The translations under genes and the position numbers were made by a program. Of a stretch of 64,000 nucleotides of DNA, positions 1-12,181 are shown piece after piece. Source of the DNA: Atrichornis clamosus. Lineage: Eukaryota > Chordata > Aves > Passeriformes > Menuridae. Positions within the stretch are counted from its first letter, which is position 1. Each line of letters starts with the position of its first letter. Below the pieces are notes generated by a model, which ran no database searches, was not told the origin of the DNA, and saw only the letters and a list, made by a program, of their open reading frames with translations. The stretch covers positions 97,501 to 161,500 of the forward strand of contig WBMZ01010153.1 in assembly GCA_013400975.1 (NCBI GenBank), written 5' to 3'.

Positions 1-3000
1 AACCTGTAACACATACTCGTCACTAGTTTATACATGCACATTCATGCGTGAGATTTTTGTACTTATTGGAAGGGGATTCTTTACTTAGTAAAATCCAGGA
101 GAAGACAAATCAAAACCTTAAATAGAATAACATTTACAAAAAGATAAGGCTACTAACATAAATGAAGTTTTCTAAAGAGAGTAGGAAATCAGGTTGTAAG
201 AATCAGCCTGTAATAACAGAAAACTACAGTCAATCTTTGAAGCAGAATTTTACAATATCAGGTGTAATTTTTGAAAGGGGTTGGACATAGACACAAGTCA
301 GCATTTTCAGAAAAGGAGGTATAGTTGTGAAAAAAACCAAAATTAAAGAAAATAGAAAACATAGCTTATATGTGACTACCATATAAATGTCTGCCTGAAT
401 TTTTTGACAACCTTAATGTATGAAGAGTACCATTTCTTTGAATAGTTTCTAAGGCCAATATTCACAGCAATATCATTACAGCATTTATCTATGTTTTTTA
501 GGGATGATCTTTAAACTTTATTTAAAATATGAGCAAATGTTCATTTTGAGGGCATATAGTATGCATTGTTGTTTTAATGGTCCAGGAAAGGAAGTTCCAA
601 AAACACTAGAAGAGTCTTTTGTTTGTCTTGGTCTCTCATTAGTGTTGATCTGTTGACAAAGGAGAACTGCTGTTTCAGATAAACATTTTAGTGTTGGACT
701 GAAAGAATGGACTACTATCTGCAACCATTGTTTTGCACAGTTGGTGTACATACAAAGCAAGACAATATTGAATAACATACACTTAAATACACACCTCTTA
801 TTTCTGCTTAGCTAGGAATTTGGATTATAATGTTCTCAATATTTGTTATTTTCTTGAGTGGAATTTAGCTCTGAAGTAGGCAAGAAAAATGTTAGCCTTT
901 TGTTTTATCAGTCTTGTTAAAACACACAGGACCATTGGCAAAATACTGGAAGAAAATTAAGACAAATACTTTTAAAATGGGCCTAAAATGAATTATTTAT
1001 TTTTTTTTTCTTATTTTCTACATGATTTATAATCCAATATGGCCCTGATGTGAGGAGTCCAAATGTAACAGAAGTGTTTCCACTATTAAATAAAGTTATT
1101 GGGGAATTTACTCAAGTCAACTCAAAATATCACTTACAACAGAAGTGTCCCCAAAAAATTGAACACTAGGTTTCCTTGAAGAAAATTGCAAGGCATAATA
1201 AACTAGTTCAGTTTTGAACTGGTCACTAGAATAAGACTCAACTCAATTGAAAAACTAGTACATCATGCCGTTTCTCTCAATGAGAGGGCTACCACATGAT
1301 ACAGAATCATAGAATTGCATAGACTGGAAAAGTCTTTTAAGATCATTGAGTCCCTAACACTTTCACTTAGTTTGTATACTCAATATCCACTATCTACCTT
1401 TTTAATAGACTATTCGTTAAAGACTTTTGGAAAAGACAGTGATTTTTAGTACTTTGAGAATATTTTATTTCCTAAAGACTAGATCATGTGTTTAGCCACC
1501 ATCCTGAACAGTCTGCAAAGCAGACCACTGATGTATACATTTGAGAAAAAGTTCCACATCAGAATTATGCTATGAATTAGAAATTTAGATTACAGACATA
1601 TAAAAATCTCTTGAAAACAGATGTGATTTAGTTACAGTTTTTGAGAACTCTGCTCTGTTTATTCTAGAAAGCATGTGGAATACATTAGTCATGAAATCAT
1701 CTACTAGTGTTCAAGGAGTATGTATAGTAGGCCATGTCTAAAGTTAAAATCTCCCATTTTTGTCCAGTTATCTTCAGGTGACCACAAATAAATTATATTC
1801 ATATCTAACATGGCACATTTAAAGATTACAGTATCTAGACACTGTTACAGGTTTGTGATTGTGTTCCAGGGGCTGTCTTGCACCTGTGTGGTTTATTTTC
1901 ATATGGTAGACATCGGCATATCTGAAAGAAAACGTGATTTTTTCTGAAAGATACTAAAATGCCTTCAGCTTTCTATAATTTCACTGAGGATAACAAAAGT
2001 TGGAATAATTCTGTGGGGATCTAGAACTGGGTCATTACTATACATTAAAATAGCTATATTCTGCAGCTTCATTTGTAAAAGTTGTGAACTCCAATACAAA
2101 ACAAAGACACTCAATCCACTATGTATGTCCTTGCTGATTTTTAATTTTAATTTTTGGCACCATTAAAAATAACTAGGGACTTATAATGGAAGTAATGACA
2201 GTTGACAAGAACTCATAATCTTTTGGAAGACAGAATTCATCCAAATAGGTTTTAGCAAGAGAAGCACAATATTTTTTGTATGAATAAATAAAATTTCTTG
2301 TAAAGACACAAGAGATTATTCTATTTTGCATGATACAAATAAAACTGTCCTCACAAAATTGTAATCTTACACAATTTATGGTAGTTTCCCATAAATTACA
2401 TGAGTATATTGGAAGCTTGTTAATAATTAAAAGTCTTTTACTTTTTCAACTCTCAAATAAGTATTAGAGTAAATAATTTCCAGTCTTCATCTGACATGAC
2501 ATCTAACCAATACAGGCATCACAAAATAAATAATTTATGAAAAATATTTATTTAAAGAGCTGTAATTTACCTTGCATTTACCATATGCCATTCATCCAAG
2601 TATCAGTATAAAATATTCATTAGAGAAACTCATTAAAACAAACTTCTATACAATGAGGTGACGGGCCAACAAAAAACATCAATCATCACGGGGTTTAAGT
2701 TGCTATTAGTCCATATACATAAACTAGTATTTCAAAGTAAAAAATTATGAATATTTTTACATTTACCCTGGAATCACAAAGGCTACATTAAAGCTTTTTC
2801 TTCACCTGTTTCTTAAGTCCCAAGAAGTCCGTGACAGAACACAGAGATATAATTTATTAATGATGAATAAATCTGATGTAATAATTAATGGGAAATCTAT
2901 AGTTAATCTTAATGGAAGAATAGCTAGGCATGTAATGATATTTAAGTCTGGCATAAAAGATCTTAGTTCATGCATTACAAGCAGGGCAATTACTTGTGAA

Positions 3001-4735
3001 TGTATGCAACTCTGGATTAACAAAAGGGTACCAAGCATTAAAACTGTGCAGGACTCTCCACAATCAAAAATATGGAATCTCTTATAATTCATAATACATT
3101 GTTTTGAAACTGTACCTTTGGTTAGGGAGATGATATATCAGAAAAAGTAACAGCGGTCAATATCCTCCAGTCAAAAATAACTCTCCTGTATTAAAGTTTT
3201 TTAGGTAAGCAAATAACATGACTTCAGGTCTGAATTCAGAAAATGTAGCATGCCACATCAATACATTTATGGGAGGTACCTACAAAACCATGTACCTTAC
3301 TCCTCTATATAGATTTTTCCACATTAGGAAGTTCTGTTAAATATCTACTTCACATAGACTACATTTCTATTATAGTGTTGATCTGTGATTAAATGTTCTA
3401 ATAAAATTAACTGGCTTTGCTACAAACAGAACATCTGGAGCAATGTTTAATTTCATGTCAAACATATACAGGAAACACCTGTCTAGGTGAAGTAATTTTT
3501 AAAAAAATGACATTAATCCATCTGTTGTGGAAATGCATGTCACAGTTGTCACATTAAAAAGCAATATCAACAAACACAGAAACGTTAAATTACTTTGGAA
3601 GGTAAGTCTTCTAAAATTAACACAAAATTCATTAATCCAAATGTTACCATGTCAATCTGATTTCACACTGAATAAGATCTCCCTTTCTCTTCAGATTAAA
3701 AATGTCTTTCAATTATTGCACAGTAAAACTTCCAGATATGAAAATTAAGTTACATAATTAGAAGATTAAAAATATTGACATGACTCTTCCTACACACCTG
3801 TAGAAAACAGTGCCTTAAAAGTCTCTTAATATAGATAAAATGCTTTTTATAGGAAAAAAACCCCACATAAATAAAGTTAAATAAAACTGTTATTTAGCAT
3901 TGGGACCCTCACAAGTTCATATAAGACAAAATTATTAGGATAATATGTTTGTACACAAGTGTGAAAAATACATATGATATATGACAGAAATGTTCTTATT
4001 TTATGGGATTCCTCCAATACTTATTTTCTCCAAGATATTAGTACAGTGTATACTATAGAGTTTTAAATACTGTGTGAAAGATGACCAAAAGAAACAAAAA
4101 GGATATAACTCCTATATTCAAGGTTATGTGGCATTTTTGAGACAGTTCCTCTGCCTTAACATTTCTCCATTACCTTACTAACTTTCAATTAACTTTCCAC
4201 CAAAAAATAGTGTTTGAAAGCTGTGAACAAGGCTCCTTCTTCATTTGGGGTAAAATTAAAGAAATAAAAAGAAAAAAAAAGAATATTGAAAAAAAATTGA
4301 GAGATTCCTGCTTCCAGAAATAATATGATAGGGGCTGTAAAGAAACCTCATATGAGTAAGGTTTAATAATTATATATCACAGTGTATCAAAAAGCCTCAT
4401 CTGTTACTGTCCAATGTTAGAGGCAAAACAAGTGGCCAAGTAAAATTTTATTTGGCCTCTTTACCAACTTGTTTGCTCCTCTGCTTTCCATTTAATCTGT
4501 TTTTGATCATAGATAATATTAGGTGCTCTTTTGTTGAATCATTTCTTCTGTATTTCAAAAAAAATTTGTATCTTCTTGAGTATATTCTGAATTACAGAGT
4601 CATCTGTTGGGATGGTCCTTTGAGATGGGTTAGAGAATAAAATTCATCAAGAAATTTACAAACAAAATACAAGTGTTTTTTGAGTACCCTCACAGTACTC
4701 TAAAAGTGTTTTTAGGACTGAAGTTTCTAGATCTT
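1..4735. other. Nongenic AT-rich DNA, nothing recognised
   Basis: No coding region, RNA gene or clear repeat is visible apart from a possible CR1 tail near 1.3 kb. Open frames here are short (under about 100 codons) and show no family similarity. A small inverted repeat (9-bp arms, 2373-2381 and 2389-2397) is within what chance gives in AT-rich DNA. Base composition is uniform and CpG is rare. Confidence 0.6.
1302..1358 (-). repeat. Possible CR1 3'-tail fragment
   Basis: The stretch opens with AGAATCATAGAATTGCATAG and continues with a run resembling 'tggaaaagtcttttaagatcattgagtcc'-type sequence, which is how the 3' end of a CR1 LINE reads on the opposite strand: the terminal ATTCTATG units followed by the conserved end of the 3' UTR. 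The match lasts only about 55 bp and then fades, so this is a very short or very old copy. Another repeat sharing the same tail cannot be excluded. Confidence 0.45.
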
Positions 4736-4739
4736 CCTA

Positions 4740-5262
4740 TATCATTATCAGCAATGTGAAGACAAAGAGAATTGGGAGCAGTTTGCAAGGGTCTACTTGA
4801 ACAGCCAAAGTCATGTTGAGACTTACAAAGCCAAAAGTAGGGATAAGAAGATAAATAACCATAGAAATCTCTGCTTGCATGTCAAGGGGTCTCAAAGAGA
4901 CCATGGGGTTTATGCCTTACATGCTCCTGTTTGTAGGAGGGTGAGAGAGCTCCTTGATCTTGTGAGGGACAAGCAGAAAATCATGCTGGAATCATCAGAG
5001 GAGTCAGTAGTACCATATGTGTTGGACTTCCACAGGAGTGTAAGTGGGTTTATGGCCTTAGCACACCATAATAACCTTGCTGAAGCACAGCAAAAGCAGA
5101 AAATCTGGTATGATTGACAAGTTAAGGCTTAGACATATGAAGTGGGGCAAAAGGTCAAAGTTCTGATCCCAGATTGGCAGGAAAACTGTAAACAGACTAG
5201 GAGGGACTATTTAACAGCATTAGACAGGTCAACAATATTATCTATATCATAGAGCTTCCAAA
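4740..5262 (+). mobile_element. Decayed Ty3/gypsy-type LTR retrotransposon pol remnant (integrase C-terminal region)
   Basis: One plus-strand frame holds, in order, the segment that follows the integrase catalytic core in vertebrate Ty3/gypsy elements. It has RVRELLDLVRD (4938-4970), then a linker containing EESVVPYVLD, then AEAQQKQKIWYD (5079-5114), then VGQKVKVLIP (5142-5171). These correspond in order and spacing to the RGPLDL, RQKxWYD and GDxVLVLLP blocks of such integrases. A degraded GPY/F-like module may follow at about 5190-5215. The frame is broken by stops at 5115 and 5130, so this is dead sequence. The open part begins upstream of 4797 without an ATG. No LTR, primer-binding site, reverse transcriptase or protease was found nearby. 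Family placement rests on motif recall rather than alignment. Such elements are scarce in birds. Confidence 0.72.
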
Positions 5263-6250
5263 GAGATAGCAGCAGCACAGACTCTAACGTTTTAGGACTA
5301 GCAAGTTCTAGCAAGGACAGGAATTTTCTTTACTATACGTAGGCACAGTTTGAAATGGAGGCGAAATTCATAATGGATTCAAGAGGGAAGGCAAAAAAAT
5401 TACTACACTAGAGGGATTTCCCACTTCAACCTGTATCCATGAAGGGAGTTCAGAGGACAGTGGTTCTGTCAGAGGACAGCCAAGTTCTGTCACTAATGTG
5501 CTCCAGACAAGCTGGGGCAGAGCTCAGCAGTAAAGCCTTGGGTGAGGCTTGACTCTTCAGAGGTACAATTACAGACTTGTAACAGTCATATGAAAGGGAA
5601 GCACTGTGTAACTACATCTTGTGGGCTGGACCTAATGTCTTAACCATTTTTGAACTCTCATAGGAGTTCTGTGATGGTGTTTAGAGTTATTTGCTTTGCT
5701 GCAGCAAGGTTATTTGGAATAGGGACCCAGAACAGTGAATCATGGTTTTTATATCAATGTCAGAAAAAGTGAAAATGATCATTCAAAGAAAAAAATAATT
5801 TTACAAAAGAAAGCAATCAAATATCTCTCTCAGACCTTTTAAATGTTGTATAATTACAGTAAGATTTTATTTATAATCTTCCTAGACTTTTCCAATCCTC
5901 CTTGTGGCACCACCAAAAGAAAAAATACATAATGAGGACTAACAGTTCCCGCACACCAGAACAACAATCTCTACTTTTCTAGTGAATTCTTTTCGTTCTT
6001 AATTACTTATCTTCACATATGTCAGTCTGCAGTCCATCTGCAGCTACCACTGCAATTACCACGGTGATTGGGAAGGACTATGTGACCTCAGTTGGAATTA
6101 AGAGAGATGGAAATAGAAAAAAATTGGGGGTCACGCTCTTTGAGTGGTAAAACTAAACAACCCAGAAGCAGAGAAGAAATCTACCTCTTATGCCTTTGTG
6201 ATGGCAGTATGTAGTTCTGATGGTGAAATAAGGTATGCTGATTGCTTGGA
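5263..6250. other. Nongenic DNA downstream of the gypsy remnant
   Basis: No gene or known repeat was recognised. This interval could hold decayed 3' parts of the gypsy element, including its LTR, but no terminal TG...CA pair or polypurine tract could be tied to it. A short imperfect tandem duplication of about 20 bp lies at 5450-5489 (two copies of a unit containing CAGAGGACAG and GTTCTGTC). Confidence 0.5.
5450..5489. repeat. Two-copy imperfect tandem duplication, about 20-bp unit
   Basis: The unit TCAGAGGACAG followed by a G/T-rich run ending in TTCTG occurs twice head to tail, with two or three differences between copies. It is a minor local duplication with no known role. Confidence 0.6.
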
Positions 6251-6254
6251 CTGC

Positions 6255-7225
6255 AGTTGATGACTACACATCCAGTTCAAGTCCCTTGCCATGGGCAAGC
6301 ACACTTTTCACTTGATCCAGTTTCTCAGAGCTCCATCCAACCTGGCCTTAAACACTTCCAGAGACGGGCCATTAACAACCTCTGTGGGCAGCCTGTTCCA
6401 GTGCTTCACCACCCTCAGTGTACAGAACTTTTTTCTAACATCTAATCTAAACCTACTTTCAGTTTGAAGCCATTACCCATTTTCACATCATTACATGCCC
6501 TGGTAAAAAGTCCTCTCCATCTTTCTTGTAGGCTCCCTTCAGGTACTGGAAGGTTACAATTCGGTCACTTTGTAGCCTTCTCATTTCCAGGCTGAACCAT
6601 CCCAATTCTCTTAACCTTTCCTCATAGGAGATATTCTCCATCCCTCTTACCAACATGGTGTCCCTCCTCTGAACTCATTCCAACAGGTCGATGTCCTTCC
6701 TGTGCTGAGGACCCCAGAGCTGGATGCAGCACTGTAGGTGGGGTCTCATCTGAGGAGACTAGAGGGCCAGAATCCCCTCCCTTGCCCTGCTGGCCGCCCT
6801 GCTTTGGATGCAGCCCAGGACACGTTTGGCTTTCTGGGCTGCAAGTGCACATGGCTGGCTCATGTCCAGCCTCTCACCCACCAGAACCCCAAGTCCTTCT
6901 CGACAGGGCAGCTGTTCATCCAACAGCCTGTGTTGATACTAGGGGGTATTGTTGTGGGGCACAGTCTCAAAGACTTTATAGAAGTCCAGATAAATGGAAT
7001 CTGTAACCCTTCACTTGTCGACTGATATAGTCACTCCATCATAGAAAGCCACTAACTTGGTCAGGCAGGATTTGCCCTTGGTGCAATAGTACTGTCTGTC
7101 CCAAATTACCTCCCTGTCCTCTTTGTGCCTTAGCACAGTTTCTAGGAGGATGTGTTCCATGATCTTCCCACGCACAGAGGTGAGGCTGACAGGTCAGTGG
7201 TTCTCAGGGTCCAATGCTAATGGTG
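6255..7225 (-). mobile_element. CR1 LINE fragment, minus strand, with an internal deletion
   Basis: On the plus strand this reads as the reverse complement of the CR1 ORF2 end and 3' UTR. Recognisable blocks are AACCTCTGTGGGCAGCCTGT (near 6376), TCTTGTAGGCTCCCTTCAGG (near 6523), the CCAGAGCTGGATGCAGCACT block (near 6713), the CTTTCTGGGCTGCAAGTGCA block (near 6830) and GCACAGAGGTGAGGCTGACA (near 7171). A typical copy has several hundred bases between the CTTCTCGACAGGGCAGCTG block near 6900 and the block beginning CAGTCTCAAAGACTTTATAG near 6962. Here they lie within about 60 bp, so this copy has lost an internal segment. Many frameshifts and stops show it is inactive. The final 3' tail (left edge) is too diverged to place exactly. 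Confidence 0.93.
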
Positions 7226-7325
7226 GAAGAATCATAGGCAGGAAACATTTCTCAGGCTGGATCTTACTCATTGTCTCACTTGAGCGTTCTCATTTCTCAC
7301 AGACTCCTAATGCAGTGATGTGCCT
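7226..7325. other. Short spacer between two opposed CR1 copies
   Basis: About 100 bp that matches neither CR1 copy clearly. It could be diverged CR1 5' sequence from either element or original host DNA. Confidence 0.5.
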
Positions 7326-7640
7326 TCTGGGTTGTAGTGAGAGGGTTGTCAGTCTCATCTACCAAGTAAAAAGTGATAGGATGAGAGGAAGTGACCTCAA
7401 GTTGTGCCAGGAGATGTTTAGATTGGATATTAGGAAAAAACTTGTTTAGAGGAAGAGTTGTCATACATTGGAACTGCCCAGGGAAGTGGTTAAGTCACCA
7501 TCTCTAGAGATGTTTAATGGACTTGTAGATATGGCACTTAGGGACATGGTTTAGTGGTGGACTTAGTGCCACTAGTGGTGGCAGTTTTAGGTTAACAATG
7601 ACCTTAGAGCTCTTTTCCAACATAAATGAGTCTATGATTC
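7326..7640 (+). mobile_element. CR1 LINE 3' end, plus strand
   Basis: The sense-strand CR1 terminus is recognisable. It encodes a piece of the ORF2 C-terminus (readable as SDRMRGSDLKL and then FRLDIRKK near 7371-7437) and continues through GGGAAGTGGTTAAGTCACCA and GGGACATGGTTTAGTGGTGG into the 3' UTR, ending in AGTCTATGATTC, the typical CR1 terminal unit. It is a 5'-truncated insertion, as is usual for CR1. A small internal duplication (ACTTAGTGCC / ACTAGTGGTGG, near 7560-7580) is present. It sits head-to-head with the minus-strand copy just upstream. Confidence 0.95.
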
Positions 7641-8306
7641 CCATACCACACTTGCAACCTATGCAAGTGATTCCAGTAACACAGGCAAAACATAAATGCC
7701 CAGTGACTCATTTTGATTTTCTGTTCTATCAGTGCCCATGGGCTAGAACTACTCACCTAATCCTAAATGTTCTTCACGGGTGCTGCACAAGCCAACCCAA
7801 TGTGGTAAATAGGTTTTGATCTATCTTCCTTCATTGTCTGGCCTTGTAATGATTTCTGACAGGCTAAGGAAGAGCTCACCTGTAACTACAAGTGGGCAGA
7901 GCATGAGAGGCTGTAGATAAATGAGAAGAGGGAGAATGGCCCCACTGGAGAAGTTGCATGGAAGCCAAGCTACCATCTTGAGAGATATATGGTTGCTGAA
8001 AAAATGTGATCTCGAATTCAACTTTTAAAGGGATTTTCAGTGTGTGTCAGGCTCCTCATTACAGCCATCTTCATGCTTTGTCCAGGCAGATAGGGGGCCA
8101 AACCCCTCCAGACCTCAGGGTAACTTGGCAAGCTCTCGACTTCCCCACATTAGGGAGGCAACTTAAGCAGTTATAATACCTACAGTGGACTGTCCTGGGT
8201 TAATTACCTCAGCAGGAGCAGACAAGAATGAGAAATTTGTCAGGCAACCAAATTTGGGGAAACACAAAGATCAACGATCAAAAGGAGATCGAGTATTCCA
8301 GGATTT
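7641..8306. other. Nongenic DNA, nothing recognised
   Basis: No gene, RNA or known repeat was recognised. Composition is slightly less AT-rich than the surroundings, which may indicate an old unclassified repeat. Confidence 0.5.
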
Positions 8307-8502
8307 TTCCTTTTTTTTTTTGTTTCTTTGGGTTTTTTAGAATTTGTTTGGGGGATTTTTATGTGTTTTTTGTTTGACTGGTTGGTTGGTTTGGGGTTTT
8401 TTTGTGGTTGTTTAGTGGGATTTTTGTGTGTTTTTTGGTTGGTTGGTTGGTTGGTTAGTTTGGGGCTTTTTGTGCTTTTTTGTTTGCTTGTTTGTTTGTT
8501 GG
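8307..8502 (+). repeat. T/G-rich low-complexity tract with (GGTT)n core
   Basis: Nearly 200 bp made almost entirely of T and G on the plus strand. It starts with a poly-T run (8311-8321), has a regular (GGTT)n block at about 8436-8456 and ends in (GTTT)n near 8480-8500. Frames on either strand here translate to low-complexity peptides and are not genes. Confidence 0.95.
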
Positions 8503-9975
8503 GCATATTTTGGTTCTGTCATTTGTAGGGCAGGATGGCCCCTCTACGTTTTTTTTTTTTACAGTTACCTGAAAACATCAGAAAACTTCCCCCAGAGTAA
8601 GTATTGAAGAAGACATCCTGTGCATTTAATTTCAGTTCAATTTGAGGCATTCCAAGCCTAGTATTTTGCAGCTTTGGTTTCTCCATAAGTTGTGCTGAAC
8701 CAGCCTTGCCTGGGCTTTCTGACTGCACTTTTAGAAATGTGTTTTGGCCTCAGAAAAAGGGATTCATATAAATCCTGTCCTTTGTTTTTCAACTTTCCAG
8801 CAGGGCAGTGGGCCTTACAATGTTATTTGTGAGGTCTTTTAAAAAGACATCTCTTGTACCTATGAGAGACTTTTCTATGTGTTTCACACTAGCATTTTTA
8901 CACTCAAAAGTAGTAAAAGATGCTCTTTAGGAAGGCTCTTAGCATTTTTGATGTCTCAAACTAGGAAACTGGTTCTTGGTCACAAATTATCATATTCATG
9001 CTCTGAGTTTGGTTTAATGCAATTTGGTTTAACTACCAGATTATTCAGAAAGATTATCAGGTCTTTGAGATTCGTAAAGTCAGTTTCATCATTTATATCC
9101 AGGGAAAATCAACCTTAGAGAGTCTTAGTTACAGCTGTGAGATGCCTTGGGGATCGATGCTACTTCTACATATCCTATCTGGATAGCAGCTTCTGGTGAT
9201 TCAAAAAACGAAAAAAAGGTATTTTTCATTCTTACAGAAAATCTGTTCATATATCCATTAGTATTTCCCCATTCCCAAGTTTTTGTTTAATGTAGGTCTC
9301 ACCCGTGTTTTTAAATGCAAAGAGAGAGGTATGTTGCCTTGATGCTGTTTTCTTTGAAATGTAGAATCTGTAATTACAATCCTGTAAACTTAGACATATG
9401 CTTATAATTAAGCTTATATAAATTAATTTTGGTTTATAAGGTTTTTATGACTAGGAATTTTAAGCCTATATGTCTGCATGCTTTCTTATGTTATATACAA
9501 TTGATGGCAGTTGTCATTTTATTTATAATAAGATTTTCAGTCTATTCAGTCTGTTGAGTTAGAATTTTCAGTCTGAGTATTTATTGCATTTCTCAAAGAC
9601 TTTACCAATGGTTGCAAGCATGTGTCTTGATTCAAAATTATCCAGTACCAGAAAATGAGCTGTGGTGTAGAAAACGATAGTTGAATTTAAAGCCTGAGAT
9701 ACAGTCAGGAATCTCCTGCATATTTAAGAGAGAATTCTATGTACAGAACAATGAGAGAGACCCCAGCTCTGCAGAACCTACTGCTTGTGCTTTCAGTGAA
9801 TCCAGGATTTCACATCATGTCTTCCCTGAGGATAAACAGACTCACCTGGTCTTTAAAATCAAAGAATCTATTCTTATTCTTCAAATTAATAGGAGTGGGA
9901 GAGAACATATTCTCATTGTCCCACATGAGGGCATAGCAAAGTACAAATAACATGAATTGTAGCTGTACCTCTTTT

Positions 9976-10005
9976 AAAAATTTATAAAAATTTATAAAAA
10001 TTTAT
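9976..10005. repeat. 10-bp tandem repeat, three exact copies
   Basis: The unit AAAAATTTAT occurs three times in perfect head-to-tail array, and a partial AATATAAAT continues beyond. It is a short A/T microsatellite-like array, probably from replication slippage. Confidence 0.9.
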
Positions 10006-12167
10006 AATATAAATAGGAACCAACATAACTTTTAATGTTCTTCAACCAACTAGAAAGAAGACATGGATATTTGGTATTTGAAAAAAAGAAATCTTTGAAT
10101 CAAAAATCTGTTTCTATATTAGCTTCTTGGAAATAGCCTGCTAGGACTCATACTGGATTAAGAGGATCTTAGGTCAAAACAAATGAGAGAGTAACTGGAA
10201 TGTGTTGGTGATGTGAATAAATGTAAAAGATTCCTGTGTAGAATCTGTCAGTTTTTTCAATTTTGTGACAAACCACAGGATTATTTTGATTCAGGAACTT
10301 GCATTATGATATAGAAACTGCTTTCCAACCTTAAAATAATATATTTTCAACCAGGAATCAGCATTTTATATTTGGGCACAATATACTGTCACATGGTGTG
10401 ATGTTGCTAATGATGTGCTATGCAAAACTGATGAGATACTGGCTACTTGCAAAAAATGTAAAGTGACATTCTGTGCACCTACCTTCAGCAGTAAAAGTCC
10501 TTGTAACATATGTCATGTAGTAACAATGATACAGCCAACTGACACCAATTAAAAAGTCACAAATGGTTGCTTTTCTCTAATGTTCAAAGAGCTCAAGGAA
10601 TTTAGATGTGTACATTGAGGATCAGATGCTCGGTTGCATATTCTACAAACTATGTTTTAAACAAATCAGCATACAGATGGCTGTGACAATAACTACCAGG
10701 AAAAAGTGAAGGGTGAACTGTCACAAAGTTTGACAGGCCATTGCATATTGAGAGTCTTTCCCTGTTGCTGTTTGAACAGTCAGTCCCATAGTATTTCTAA
10801 ACTCTGTCTTGCAGGCAGATGGAGGGTGGGTAGGTATTCTGATTAAGGCAAGGGACTGGAGATACGAGAAAACTGCAGTAAATAATTTTATCCTTCTATA
10901 AAAGCTTCCAGTGTGACCCTGGATAAACATTTAGTCAATCTGACTTGCTTTTCTGTTTCTGAAAATCTTGGATACTACTACCTTCCAATCTAAAATCTTC
11001 TGCATGTTAGTGAGACACTAAGGTACATGACAGATGAGTTACTACCATAGGCCCAATTAAATATTTTTTAGCTCATTTTTCAGAATTTCTTTTTTTTTTA
11101 ATTGGTTTTTGAAGAAGTCTCAAATGCCAGAAACATGTACAGCAAATCAGAGAATCCTGAACTAGTGACACAGAACAGGAAACAGCTATTTAGGGATGAA
11201 ATAATGGATCAGTTCCCTGGAGAAGAAAACAGGTATGAAATATATGTCTAGGCTTATCCAGAAATACTGACAAAAAGGGGAAAAACGGCAGAAATACACA
11301 GCATACGATAAAATGTAAAGAAAAAAAGAAGGGATAGACATGTATTAAAAGCATTCTTCCAGTGCCAAGGTGGCTCTTTGGAAGGCTGGTGAAATTCACT
11401 TGGGTTAGTTAATGATAGAAGTCTCCTCTGCACCCAGGTAATCAGTTAGGAATGTGTCTATGGATAGACTTATCTGTAAAATTAATGGAGAAAAACACTA
11501 TTCTCAACAGTCATGACACTGAGAAATTTTAATTCTCAAGGTGTACGTTGGAGAACAAATGCAACTAATAGCCAAAGGAACTCCATATTCCTGGATGTGT
11601 TTAGCTGACGTATTTCTTAATCAACTATCCCCCAGAAGAACTTTTGGTGAAAAGAACTTTAAGTAATTAATTAACATGGAGTTAATTAAAACGTAGACTC
11701 AATTTAAATTAAAGGGAAAACATTCAAAAGTAGGACAGTCAGTGAGGTTTGTGATTTCAGAAGGATCTACTTTGATATGGTCATTGAGTAGCAAAGCCAG
11801 TTTTGTTAAAAAACCTTGAATATGGTCAACCTGAGCTCAGGAACTTGAGGTCTGAAACTTTTCCAAGTCAAAGGTGTTAAACCCAACAGTAATATGTGTC
11901 ACGGATAATGAGAAGAGACCTTCCAAAAAGAGGATTAATGTGTGCATAACCTTCTCAAAACCTCCATAACCAGAGGCATGCACATAATGGGAACAAAGTA
12001 TGACGACAAAGAAGGTAATGTTTTAAAGTCAAGCTGGGATGGAATTTGCTAGGAGATGGAAAGTGCCTGAAGTGTCTTAAAAGCAGGTTGGCTTTCATCC
12101 TACTGCTTCAATTAGAAGATTATTCAAGATTTTCTGTGACCAAGCAATTCAAAACTTCCTTTTATTT

Positions 12168-12181
12168 CCCCTCCCCCCCCA
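12168..12181 (+). repeat. Short C-rich run
   Basis: A C-tract with a single T interruption. It is unremarkable apart from standing out in AT-rich surroundings. Confidence 0.8.

Noticed and set aside
8240..8506. Lysine/asparagine/proline-rich minus-strand frame
   Set aside because: It is the translation of the T/G-rich low-complexity tract.
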